A DNA stretch of 7,501 nt from Clostridiales bacterium (GTDB lineage Bacteria > Bacillota > Clostridia > Tissierellales > Dethiosulfatibacteraceae), in contig DPPH01000185.1 in NCBI GenBank assembly GCA_003539375.1, positions 4,585 through 12,085 on the forward strand, given 5' to 3'. The first letter of the stretch is position 1. Every line of letters begins with the position of its first letter. This document shows, in pieces, positions 1 to 6,474 of the stretch. The translations under genes were made by a program, and so were the position numbers. The notes under the pieces were generated by a model, which was given only the letters and a program-made list of their open reading frames with translations, made no database searches and was not told the origin of the DNA.

Positions 1-405
1 ATAGAACCATCCCTAGGAGTAGATAGATTGATGCTTGCCATGTTGTTAGATGCTTACAAAGAAGAAGAGTTGGAAGATGGAAGTGAAAGAGTAGTACTTC
101 AGTTACATCCTTCTGTTGCAGCATATAAGGCAGCAGTTTTTCCTCTTACAAAAAAATTAAACGAAGAAGCTGAAGAAGTATTTCATGAATTATCAAAATA
201 TTTCAATGTAGATTATGATGATTCCGGTAGTATAGGGAAAAGATACAGAAGACATGATGAGATTGGTACTCCTTTCTGCATTACCTATGACTTTGACTCT
301 TTAGATGACAAGTGTGTTACAGTAAGAGATAGGGATACAATGGAGCAAAAGAGAGTAAAGATTGATGAATTAAAAGAATATATAGAAAATATTATAAAAT
401 TATAA
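1..405 (+). CDS. glyS: Glycyl-tRNA synthetase, single-chain (alpha2) type, C-terminal part only
   Basis: This is the 3' end of a gene whose start lies upstream of the window; 134 codons are visible before TAA at 403-405. The enzyme charges tRNA-Gly with glycine in the cytoplasm. The first visible residues, EPSLGVDR (window residues 2-9), are class II synthetase motif 3, with the conserved Arg that contacts ATP. They are followed by a DAYKEEE segment and an anticodon-binding domain from about residue 38 to the end, with the characteristic DDSGSIGKRYRR and DEIGTPFC stretches and a VRDRDTMEQ strand typical of the dimeric bacterial/archaeal-eukaryotic type. That excludes the separate GlyQ/GlyS alpha2beta2 form, whose beta chain looks quite different. 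The reading frame is open to the left edge, so the ATG/TTG codons near position 28 are internal. The next gene follows after 13 nt, suggesting cotranscription. The symbol glyQS is also used for this form. Confidence 0.96.
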   Translation: MEPSLGVDRLMLAMLLDAYKEEELEDGSERVVLQLHPSVAAYKAAVFPLTKKLNEEAEEVFHELSKYFNVDYDDSGSIGKRYRRHDEIGTPFCITYDFDSLDDKCVTVRDRDTMEQKRVKIDELKEYIENIIKL

Positions 406-413
406 ATGCAAAT

Positions 414-423
414 AGGAAGTGAT
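414..423 (+). promoter_or_regulatory. Ribosome-binding site overlapping the ccpN-like start codon
   Basis: AGGAAGTGAT at 414-423 matches the extended Shine-Dalgarno sequence AGGAGGTGAT with one mismatch. The GTG proposed as the start codon (419-421) lies inside this match, leaving only about 1 nt between the AGGA core and the start. An in-frame TAG at 413-415 blocks any start further upstream. In-frame ATT (422) and ATA (428) would have more usual spacing but are rare start codons. The site therefore fixes the gene start to a narrow window without deciding the exact codon. Confidence 0.55.
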
Positions 424-1036
424 TGAAATAGAATTTTCTGAGAGACAAAAGCAAATAATTGAAATTGTAAAAAAAAATGAACCTATAACAGGAGAAAGTA
501 TAGCTAGTTTACTGAATTTAACAAGAGGTACTTTAAGACCTGATTTGGCAATTTTAACAATGTTAAATATTCTGGAAGCTAAACCTAAAATTGGTTACTT
601 TTACAATAAGGATAGCAGTGAATATAAAAACAATAGTCTTAAAATGATAAAAATTGATAATATTAAATCACTTCCTGTTGTTGTATCAAAAAATACTACT
701 ATTTACGATGCAGCTGTTACAATGTTTGTAGAAAATGTAGGCACTATATTTGTTGTAGATGAAGGAATTCTTATAGGAGTTATATCTAGAAAAGATTTAT
801 TAAAATCATCTTTAGGTGGTGGAAATCCTGGTGACATACCAGTAGGAGTAGTAATGACCAGAGCACCTAAAATAGTATACTGCAAATCAAATGAAAGCTT
901 AGAAGAAGCAATAAGAAAAATAGTAGAAAATGAAATAGATTGTCTTCCAGTAGTTGAAGAGAAAAATAAGGAATTAAAGGTAATCGGAAGAGTATCTAAA
1001 ACAAATATTATTAATTATATATATGATAGCTTTTAG
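419..1036 (+). CDS. ccpN: CcpN-like transcriptional repressor (HTH plus two CBS domains)
   Basis: The 205-residue product has an N-terminal winged helix-turn-helix at about residues 6-62, where TGESIASLLNLTRGTLRPDL is the helix-turn-helix itself. Two CBS domains follow, at about 81-132 (ending in VGVISRKDLL-type sequence) and 144-202 (ending GRVSKTN). This is the architecture and much of the wording of Bacillus subtilis CcpN (YqzB), which represses gluconeogenic genes such as gapB and pckA in the presence of glucose and senses adenine nucleotides through its CBS pair. The neighbours fit: as in B. subtilis, it sits between glyS and the yqfL-family regulator, 12 nt before the latter. GTG at 419 is used as start because a stop at 413 blocks extension and the resulting N-terminus has about the length I recall for CcpN. 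The ribosome site is unusually close. The target genes here are not visible, so the exact regulon is inference. Confidence 0.87.
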   Translation: MIEIEFSERQKQIIEIVKKNEPITGESIASLLNLTRGTLRPDLAILTMLNILEAKPKIGYFYNKDSSEYKNNSLKMIKIDNIKSLPVVVSKNTTIYDAAVTMFVENVGTIFVVDEGILIGVISRKDLLKSSLGGGNPGDIPVGVVMTRAPKIVYCKSNESLEEAIRKIVENEIDCLPVVEEKNKELKVIGRVSKTNIINYIYDSF

Positions 1037-1048
1037 AAAGGAGGGAAA

Positions 1049-1861
1049 ATGCAAAAACTAAATATTTTAGCTGTATCAGACTCCATTGGAGAAACTGCAG
1101 AGCAAATTTCTAGAGCCGTTTTGAGACAGTTTGATGTTGATAACCAGAATATTATTAGATTTTCTCATACAGATGATAAAGAAAAAATTGACAATATAAT
1201 AAAAGAAGCCCAAAGATTAAATGCTGTAATAGTTTTTACGATAGTAATAAATGAAATAAAAAATTATCTAATTGAAAAAGCTAAAGAAAAAAATATTATT
1301 GCTATTGATGTTATCACCCCTTTAATGAATCCATTGATGGAGCACTTTGGATTAAAACCAAAAGAAAGTCCAGGATTATTAAGGGAAATGGATGAAAGAT
1401 ACTTTAAAAGAGTAGAGGCAATTGAATTTGCAGTTAAATATGATGATGGTAAAAGCACAAAAGGTATTAAAGAAGCAGACGTTGTGATTATAGGGATTTC
1501 AAGAACTTCAAAAACACCTCTAAGTATGTATCTTGCAAACAAAAATATTAAAGTTGCGAACTTCCCCATAGTTCCTGAAGTGGAACCCCCGGAAGAAATT
1601 TTTCAAATAAACCCTAAAAAAATTGTAGGTTTAACAGCAGAACCAGAACATTTAAACAGAATAAGAAAAGAAAGACTTAAAGCCCTAGGACTGAAAGACA
1701 ATGCCAGCTACGCAAATATGAATAGAATTATTGAAGAATTAGAATATTCAATAAACATTATGAAGAAAATCGGATGTAAAACTATAGATATTTCAGACAA
1801 AGCTATTGAAGAAACAGCAGGTATTATTTTGAATTGGTATAAAGAAAACAATTATAAATAG
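1049..1861 (+). CDS. ppsR: Pyruvate, phosphate dikinase regulatory protein (bifunctional kinase/phosphorylase, YqfL/PpsR family, DUF299)
   Basis: The 270 residues match the usual family length. Family members switch pyruvate, phosphate dikinase (PPDK) or PEP synthase off by ADP-dependent phosphorylation of a threonine near the catalytic histidine, and on again by Pi-dependent removal of that phosphate. Visible marks are the N-terminal VSDSIGETAEQ (residues 9-19), the P-loop-like GISRTSKTPLSMYLA (149-163), and the following NFPIVPE and KIVGLTAEPE segments (171-200). The ATG at 1049 is preceded by a strong AAAGGAGGG at 1037-1045 that starts right after the ccpN-like stop. In B. subtilis the neighbouring yqfL modulates CcpN activity, so this pair may control gluconeogenesis together. 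No ppdK or ppsA gene lies in the window, so whether the partner is PPDK or PEP synthase cannot be read here; the low-GC Gram-positive setting favours PPDK. Confidence 0.93.
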   Translation: MQKLNILAVSDSIGETAEQISRAVLRQFDVDNQNIIRFSHTDDKEKIDNIIKEAQRLNAVIVFTIVINEIKNYLIEKAKEKNIIAIDVITPLMNPLMEHFGLKPKESPGLLREMDERYFKRVEAIEFAVKYDDGKSTKGIKEADVVIIGISRTSKTPLSMYLANKNIKVANFPIVPEVEPPEEIFQINPKKIVGLTAEPEHLNRIRKERLKALGLKDNASYANMNRIIEELEYSINIMKKIGCKTIDISDKAIEETAGIILNWYKENNYK

Positions 1862-1872
1862 AAGGTGAGAAT

Positions 1873-2874
1873 TTGAATCTAAGAGAAGAGTATGAAAAGT
1901 ATGAGGAAATACGACTTTCTAAATTTGCTTGTAGTTCTAATAACTCTAGAGGTAGAAAAGTTAAGGAAGAGGAATGTAAGGTTAGGACAAAGTTTCAAAG
2001 AGATAGGGATAGGATTATTCACTCTAAATCTTTTAGAAGACTTAAACACAAGACACAGGTTTTTTTAGCACCGGAAGGAGACCACTATAGAACTAGACTT
2101 ACCCATACTTTAGAAGTAAGTCAGATATCAAGAACTATAGCTAGAGCTTTAAGATTAAATGAGGATTTAACTGAAGCAATATCCCTAGGTCATGATTTAG
2201 GACATACACCTTTTGGTCACAATGGTGAAAAAATATTAAATAATATTACATCTTTTGGTTTCCAACACAATATTCAGAGTTTAAGGGTAGTAGATCTATT
2301 AGAAAAACATAAAGATATGCAGGGATTAAATCTAACCTTTGAAGTAAGAGACGGGATACTAAACCATAGAGGAGAAGGAATACCTATAACTTTGGAAGGA
2401 AGAATTGTTAAAACAGCAGATAGGATTGCATACTTAAATCATGATATTGACGATGCTGTTAGAGCTGGAGTAATTGAGAATGATGAAATTCCCGAGAATG
2501 TACTGAGAACATTAGGTAAAAGTCATGGAGAAAGAATAAATAACATGGTGTTAGACATGATAGAAAACAGCAGAAATAAAGATGATATTATGATGAGCAG
2601 TAAAGCAAAAAATGCAATGGATGAACTTAGAAATTTCATGTTTGAAAATATTTATCTTGATGATGAAGCTAAGGGTGAAAACTATAAAGCGGAAAAAATA
2701 CTAAAAGATTTATTTTATTACTATATGGATAATCCACTAGAGATACCTCAAAATTCTTTTAATTTAAAGGAAGATAGAGAAATAAGAGTAAAGGACTATA
2801 TTGCAGGAATGACAGACAGATATGCAATTAAAAAATTCAAAGATATTTTTATGCCTTTACCATGGGATAAATAA
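1873..2874 (+). CDS. dgt: dGTPase-like deoxynucleoside triphosphate triphosphohydrolase (HD superfamily)
   Basis: The family hydrolyses dNTPs (dGTP in the classic enzyme) to the deoxynucleoside plus triphosphate, helping to set dNTP pools. The 333-residue product begins with the RTKFQRDRDRIIHSKSFRR region (38-56) and KHKTQVF typical of the short, type 2 dGTPase-like proteins. The HD metal site is complete: H78 in RLTHTLE, H107-D108 in GHDLGHTPFGH (with H111 and H116), and probably D183 in the TADRIAYLNHDIDDA segment. The C-terminus with MTDRYAIKKFKDIF is also familial. The start is a TTG at 1873 preceded by GAAGGTGAGA at 1861-1870, with good spacing. The gap to ppsR is 11 nt. Its position directly before dnaG, as I recall for many clostridia, fits a role in replication. 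Substrate range cannot be read from sequence. Confidence 0.93.
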   Translation: MNLREEYEKYEEIRLSKFACSSNNSRGRKVKEEECKVRTKFQRDRDRIIHSKSFRRLKHKTQVFLAPEGDHYRTRLTHTLEVSQISRTIARALRLNEDLTEAISLGHDLGHTPFGHNGEKILNNITSFGFQHNIQSLRVVDLLEKHKDMQGLNLTFEVRDGILNHRGEGIPITLEGRIVKTADRIAYLNHDIDDAVRAGVIENDEIPENVLRTLGKSHGERINNMVLDMIENSRNKDDIMMSSKAKNAMDELRNFMFENIYLDDEAKGENYKAEKILKDLFYYYMDNPLEIPQNSFNLKEDREIRVKDYIAGMTDRYAIKKFKDIFMPLPWDK

Positions 2875-2875
2875 T

Positions 2876-2904
2876 TTGACATGAGAAATTTATTGATATA
2901 TAAT
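2876..2904 (+). promoter_or_regulatory. Consensus sigma-A promoter for dnaG-rpoD
   Basis: TTGACA at 2876-2881 and TATAAT at 2899-2904 are separated by exactly 17 nt, so both hexamers and the spacing are perfect. The -35 box begins one base after the dgt stop codon. Transcription would start near 2910-2912, giving a leader of about 30 nt before the dnaG ATG at 2940. No extended -10 TG is present. A weak GGTGATG ribosome site lies at 2931-2937. The expected effect is dnaG and rpoD transcription independent of the upstream operon. Confidence 0.88.
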
Positions 2905-2939
2905 ATAACATCAATGTTTGCGGATAGAATGGTGATGAT

Positions 2940-4622
2940 ATGCCATATGATTTAACCGAAGAAAAATTAGAAGAAATAAAAGATTTTAATGATATAGTTG
3001 ATATAATAGGAGAATTCATTGATTTAAAAAGAGCTGGTACTAATTATAAAGCTCTATGTCCATTTCACAACGAAAAGACACCATCTTTTGTGGTTTCTCC
3101 AGACAAACAAATATATCATTGTTTTGGGTGCGGTGAAGGAGGAGATATCCTTTCTTTTTTAATGAAATACAACAACTATACATTTATTGAAGCAGCTGAG
3201 TATTTAGCAGATAGAGCAGGTATAAAGTTGGAAAAAACCTCAACAAATGAGAATAAACATAAAAATATTCTATATAAAATTAATAGAGAAGCTGGGATAT
3301 TTTTTTATAAAAACTTATCTGGATCAAAAAAATCAATAAACTATTTAAAAAATAGAGATATAAATCCTAGTATTATAAAAAAATTTGGACTTGGATATGC
3401 CTTGGATAGCTGGGATGGTTTGTATAAACATTTAAAAAATAAAAAGTATGAAGATGAAGATATCTTAAAAACTGGATTAGTAATCAAAAGAGAAAATAGC
3501 ACAGGTTATTATGATAGGTTTAGAAATAGAATAATCTTCCCAATAATTGACACAAAAAAAAGAATAATAGGATTTGGAGGAAGAGTATTAGATAATTCGT
3601 TACCAAAATATTTAAATTCTCCTGATTCAGAAGTTTTTTCTAAAGGTTATAACCTATATAATTTAAACAATGCATTAAAAAATAAAAATACGAATTATGT
3701 AATATTGACGGAAGGTTATATGGATGTTATAAAGTTGTCTTCTTTTGGGTATAATAATACTGTAGCATCTTTAGGTACTGCTTTTACTAAGCACCAAGTT
3801 ATGCTACTAAAGAAATATTTTGATGAATTTTACATAGCCTATGATTCCGATGAATCAGGGATGAAAGCATCAATTAAGGCTCTAAATATATTTAAGAAAT
3901 TTAATTTAGAGGCCAAGGTTATTTCTTTCCCAGAAAACATGGATCCTGATGACTATATAACAAAATTTGGAAAAGCAAAGTTTAAAGATAAAATTAATAA
4001 TGCTGATGATTATTTTGAATTTTTAAATAAATATTATTCTAATAAATTCAACATAGGATCTAATAAAGGAAAAGTTAAGTATATCGAAAATTTCTTAGAG
4101 AACATTAAAAATATTTCTAATTCAATAGAACGAGAACTAATAATAGAAAAAATTTCTGATGTAACTAATATTTCTAAAGAAAATTTGCTAAATGAATATA
4201 GCAAAAAAAATTCAAAAAATAAAAGTAGATATAAAAAGAAAAAGGAAAATAAGGGGAAGAAAAAAATATTTCAAGATATTAATTTAGAAAGCTATCTTGA
4301 TAAGCTTTTTAATTTAGCCTCAAATGATGAAGAACTTTTCGAGTACATAATTAGTAAATATGATGAAGAATTTTCAACTATATTTGGTAAAGAATACAGC
4401 AAAAATTATAAACCTAAAGAAAATCACAAAAAAACTGATGTTGAAATAACAACTGAAGAATTGGATTTTCTTTCAAATAAAATCATAATAAAATACAAAG
4501 AAAAGGAGTTATCTATATTAAGAGAAAGGTTAAATAAAGACCCCAACAATCAAGATTTACTTGCAGAAATTAACAAAGTTTATAAAGAAATTAATAATTT
4601 AAGACAAGGGGGTAGCAATTAA
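2940..4622 (+). CDS. dnaG: DNA primase DnaG
   Basis: DnaG makes the RNA primers for replication at the fork, working with the replicative helicase. The 560 residues show the CHC2 zinc-binding domain with ligands C40, H43, C61 and C64 (CPFH, CFGC). The RNA polymerase core has GGRVLDNSLPKYLNSP (213-228) and a Toprim fold with catalytic E258 in EGYMD and the D302/D304 pair in YDSDESG, followed by MDPDDYI (334-340). A very basic, Lys/Asn-rich linker occupies about 421-442. The C-terminal helicase-interaction region, about 443-560, is some 40 residues shorter than my recollection of B. subtilis DnaG (603 aa); its last helical hairpin (about 515-556) seems present, while the first subdomain looks reduced. 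The ATG at 2940 has only a weak GGTGATG site. The A8 run at 4203-4210 and A7 run at 4260-4266 in the linker are possible slippage sites. rpoD follows after 3 nt. Confidence 0.97.
   Translation: MPYDLTEEKLEEIKDFNDIVDIIGEFIDLKRAGTNYKALCPFHNEKTPSFVVSPDKQIYHCFGCGEGGDILSFLMKYNNYTFIEAAEYLADRAGIKLEKTSTNENKHKNILYKINREAGIFFYKNLSGSKKSINYLKNRDINPSIIKKFGLGYALDSWDGLYKHLKNKKYEDEDILKTGLVIKRENSTGYYDRFRNRIIFPIIDTKKRIIGFGGRVLDNSLPKYLNSPDSEVFSKGYNLYNLNNALKNKNTNYVILTEGYMDVIKLSSFGYNNTVASLGTAFTKHQVMLLKKYFDEFYIAYDSDESGMKASIKALNIFKKFNLEAKVISFPENMDPDDYITKFGKAKFKDKINNADDYFEFLNKYYSNKFNIGSNKGKVKYIENFLENIKNISNSIERELIIEKISDVTNISKENLLNEYSKKNSKNKSRYKKKKENKGKKKIFQDINLESYLDKLFNLASNDEELFEYIISKYDEEFSTIFGKEYSKNYKPKENHKKTDVEITTEELDFLSNKIIIKYKEKELSILRERLNKDPNNQDLLAEINKVYKEINNLRQGGSN
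3705..3733 (+). promoter_or_regulatory. Possible internal promoter within dnaG, upstream of rpoD
   Basis: TTGACG (3705-3710), a 17-nt spacer and TATAAA (3728-3733) match the sigma-A consensus at 5 of 6 positions each. A TG at 3725-3726 forms an extended -10. It would yield transcripts starting near 3740 that cannot encode full DnaG but carry rpoD. Internal rpoD promoters within dnaG are known in other bacteria. However, this DNA encodes the conserved LTEGYMDVIK Toprim motif and the genome is AT-rich, so the match may be chance. Confidence 0.35.
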
Positions 4623-4625
4623 TAA

Positions 4626-5732
4626 ATGGATAAAAAATTCGATAAAGTTAAAAATAAGTTTATAAAAAAAGGAAAAAAAGAAGGAATAGTAGAATACAAG
4701 GCTATTGAGAAAGAACTGGAAAAACTAGAGGATATCGATCCAGATGCTATAGATGAATTCTACAAAGAATTGGATGAAAATGATATTGAAATAGGTGGAT
4801 TGCCCGATGATATAGATTTAACATCTGACGATGATGATGACGATGATGACGTAGAAAAAGTAAAAAAAGAATCAGCATCTGATGAAGCTCTTCTCAAGGG
4901 AGTTAATGTAAATGACCCAGTCAGGATGTATCTAAAAGAAATAGGTAAGGTACCTTTACTAACAGCTGAAGAAGAGATAGAACTTGCCAAGAGAATGGAA
5001 CAAAATGACCTTGCTGCTAAGAGTAAACTTGCAGAAGCAAACTTAAGACTTGTAGTAAGTATTGCTAAAAGATATGTTGGAAGGGGTATGCTCTTTCTAG
5101 ATCTTATCCAAGAAGGAAATCTTGGACTTATTAAGGCAGTTGAAAAATTCGACTATAGAAAAGGTTACAAATTCAGTACTTACGCTACCTGGTGGATAAG
5201 ACAGGCTATTACAAGAGCTATAGCAGACCAGGCTAGAACAATAAGAATCCCTGTACATATGGTTGAAACTATTAACAAGCTAATAAGAGTAAAAAGGCAA
5301 TTACTTCAAGAGCTAGGAAGAGAAGCAACTCCTGAAGAAATAGCTGAAGAAATGGATATTGAACCGGACAAGGTAAGAGAAATATTAAAAATAGCCCAAG
5401 AACCTGTTTCCCTTGAAACTCCTATTGGGGAGGAAGAGGATAGTCATTTAGGAGATTTTATTCCTGATGATGATGTCTTAGCACCATCTGAAGCCGCAAC
5501 GTTTATATTACTTAAAGAACAGCTGGTAGACGTATTAGATACTCTTACAGAGAGAGAGCAGAAGGTATTAAGATTAAGGTTTGGACTGGATGACGGTAGG
5601 GCAAGAACCCTTGAAGAAGTGGGTAAAGAGTTTGATGTTACAAGAGAAAGAATAAGACAGATTGAAGCAAAGGCTTTAAGAAAACTTAGACATCCAAGTA
5701 GAAGTAAAAAATTAAAAGATTATTTAGAATAA
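4626..5732 (+). CDS. rpoD: RNA polymerase primary sigma factor RpoD/SigA
   Basis: This is the housekeeping sigma factor, which directs RNA polymerase to -35/-10 promoters. The 368 residues, close to the 371 I recall for B. subtilis SigA, include a short region 1.1 (about 1-60), an acidic tract of eight consecutive Asp (68-75) and region 1.2 starting at NDPVRMYLKEIG (96-107). Region 2 runs about 135-205 with the RFSTYATWWIRQAI-type 2.3/2.4 block (here KFSTYATWWIRQAI, 182-195). Region 3 covers about 210-280, and region 4 about 295-368, with the 4.2 helix-turn-helix VTRERIRQIEAKALRKLRHP (338-357) that reads the -35 box. The start ATG at 4626 lies 3 nt after the dnaG stop, with a second TAA between them. 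Its ribosome site AAGGGGGT (4606-4613) lies inside dnaG, about 12 nt upstream of the ATG, a longish spacing that suggests translational coupling. No truncation or missing motif is seen. Confidence 0.98.
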   Translation: MDKKFDKVKNKFIKKGKKEGIVEYKAIEKELEKLEDIDPDAIDEFYKELDENDIEIGGLPDDIDLTSDDDDDDDDVEKVKKESASDEALLKGVNVNDPVRMYLKEIGKVPLLTAEEEIELAKRMEQNDLAAKSKLAEANLRLVVSIAKRYVGRGMLFLDLIQEGNLGLIKAVEKFDYRKGYKFSTYATWWIRQAITRAIADQARTIRIPVHMVETINKLIRVKRQLLQELGREATPEEIAEEMDIEPDKVREILKIAQEPVSLETPIGEEEDSHLGDFIPDDDVLAPSEAATFILLKEQLVDVLDTLTEREQKVLRLRFGLDDGRARTLEEVGKEFDVTRERIRQIEAKALRKLRHPSRSKKLKDYLE

Positions 5733-5754
5733 AGATTCGGTTACGAATCTTTTT
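5731..5754 (+). terminator. Intrinsic terminator after rpoD
   Basis: A perfect inverted repeat AGATTCG (5733-5739) / CGAATCT (5744-5750) with GTTA loop extends to 9 bp when the flanking A/T pairs at 5731-5732 and 5751-5752 are counted, and it runs into T5 at 5750-5754. The stem is AT-rich (3 G/C pairs in 9), so termination may be partial. The hairpin overlaps the last two bases of the rpoD stop codon and ends only about 6-8 nt before the trmK ribosome site. trmK-nif3 must therefore depend on read-through or on an unseen promoter. Confidence 0.7.
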
Positions 5755-5769
5755 CTATTAGGAGATTTT

Positions 5770-6474
5770 ATGAATAGCGAAAGAATGGAAGGCATATTAA
5801 GCCTCATACCAAAATCAGAAATTATTATTGATGTAGGTACAGATCATGCCTACATACCGGAAGCTATAATAAAGAGAAATATTAGTAAAAAAGTAATAGG
5901 AACAGAAATCAATCAAAAACCTTTTTTAAAAGCTAAAGAATATGTAAATATGAAAAATTTAGATGATTCTATAGAAATAAGAAAAGGCGACGGACTTCAT
6001 GTTATAGGCGGAGATGAGTTAAAAGTAGTAATAGTAGCTGGAATGGGAGGATTGTTGATAAATAGAATTATTAAGGAAAATTTATCTAAATTCCAAGACA
6101 ATGATATTATTATTACACAACCAATGAATGCTGTAGATAAAAATAGAAAGTTTCTAAATGAAAATAATTTTGAAATTATAGATGAAATACTGTGTAAAGA
6201 AGACCATCACTATTACTCAATTATAAAAGCAAAATACCGTAGGGGATATAAATCATCTCAAAATGACATACAGTACATAACAAATGAGATTCTTTTTAAA
6301 AAGAGAGATACGTATATAGAAGAATTTATTAATAAAAAAATCGAAAAAAATAATATTATAATCGAAAATATTAAAAAAAACAGCAGTAATATAACTAAAG
6401 TGAAAGAATTAGAAAAAATCAATAAAATGTTAAAGGAGTTGTTAAATAAATATGAATTTAAAGTATATAGTTAA
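5770..6474 (+). CDS. trmK: tRNA (adenine(22)-N1)-methyltransferase TrmK
   Basis: TrmK transfers a methyl group from S-adenosylmethionine to N1 of A22 in the D-loop side of some tRNAs. The 234-residue product has a Rossmann methyltransferase domain: the SAM motif IDVGTDHAYIP (20-30), the acidic E47 after strand 2 (GTEINQKPFLKAK), the KGDGL motif (72-76), AGMGG (90-94) and ITQPMNAV (115-122). A Lys/Asn/Ile-rich helical C-terminal part, about 165-228, fits the family's coiled-coil tail. The start ATG has AGGAGA at 5760-5765, 4 nt away. The gene is adjacent to rpoD and followed by the nif3 family gene, as in B. subtilis (sigA ... yqfN-yqfO). The last seven codons overlap the next gene. Family membership is clear; the tRNAs modified here are not shown. 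Confidence 0.92.
   Translation: MNSERMEGILSLIPKSEIIIDVGTDHAYIPEAIIKRNISKKVIGTEINQKPFLKAKEYVNMKNLDDSIEIRKGDGLHVIGGDELKVVIVAGMGGLLINRIIKENLSKFQDNDIIITQPMNAVDKNRKFLNENNFEIIDEILCKEDHHYYSIIKAKYRRGYKSSQNDIQYITNEILFKKRDTYIEEFINKKIEKNNIIIENIKKNSSNITKVKELEKINKMLKELLNKYEFKVYS
6432..6438 (+). promoter_or_regulatory. Ribosome-binding site of the nif3-family gene, inside trmK
   Basis: AAAGGAG at 6432-6438 lies 13 nt before the ATG at 6452, a long spacing. An in-frame TAA at 6443 prevents an earlier start, so this site fixes 6452 as the start and the 23-nt overlap with trmK as real. Confidence 0.65.

Noticed and set aside
362..410. Promoter before the ccpN-like gene in the glyS 3' end
   Set aside because: Several TATA-like stretches exist, but TTGATG at 362 is too close to the first and nothing -35-like matches the second; a chance feature of AT-rich DNA.
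703..885. Open frame on the - strand within the ccpN-like gene
   Set aside because: Fully inside a confidently assigned gene, no ribosome site, no recognisable protein; an antisense shadow.
1188..1216. TTGACA followed by TATAAT inside ppsR
   Set aside because: The hexamers are 1 nt apart, and at the correct distance no -10 is found.
1264..1569. Open frame on the - strand of about 100 codons within ppsR, with hydrophobic stretches
   Set aside because: Hydrophobic look comes from the complement of Lys/Glu/Asn-rich codons; it lies wholly inside a conserved gene and has no start signal.
2875..2939. Terminator or riboswitch between dgt and dnaG
   Set aside because: No inverted repeat with a T-run; the gap is filled by the promoter and a leader of about 30 nt.
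3547..3570. TTGACA inside dnaG as a promoter -35 box
   Set aside because: The nearest -10-like sequence (TAATAG at 3565) is only 12 nt away; no usable spacing.
4760..4990. Serine-rich open frame on the - strand over the rpoD acidic tract
   Set aside because: The Ser run is simply the reverse complement of the GAT/GAC repeat.
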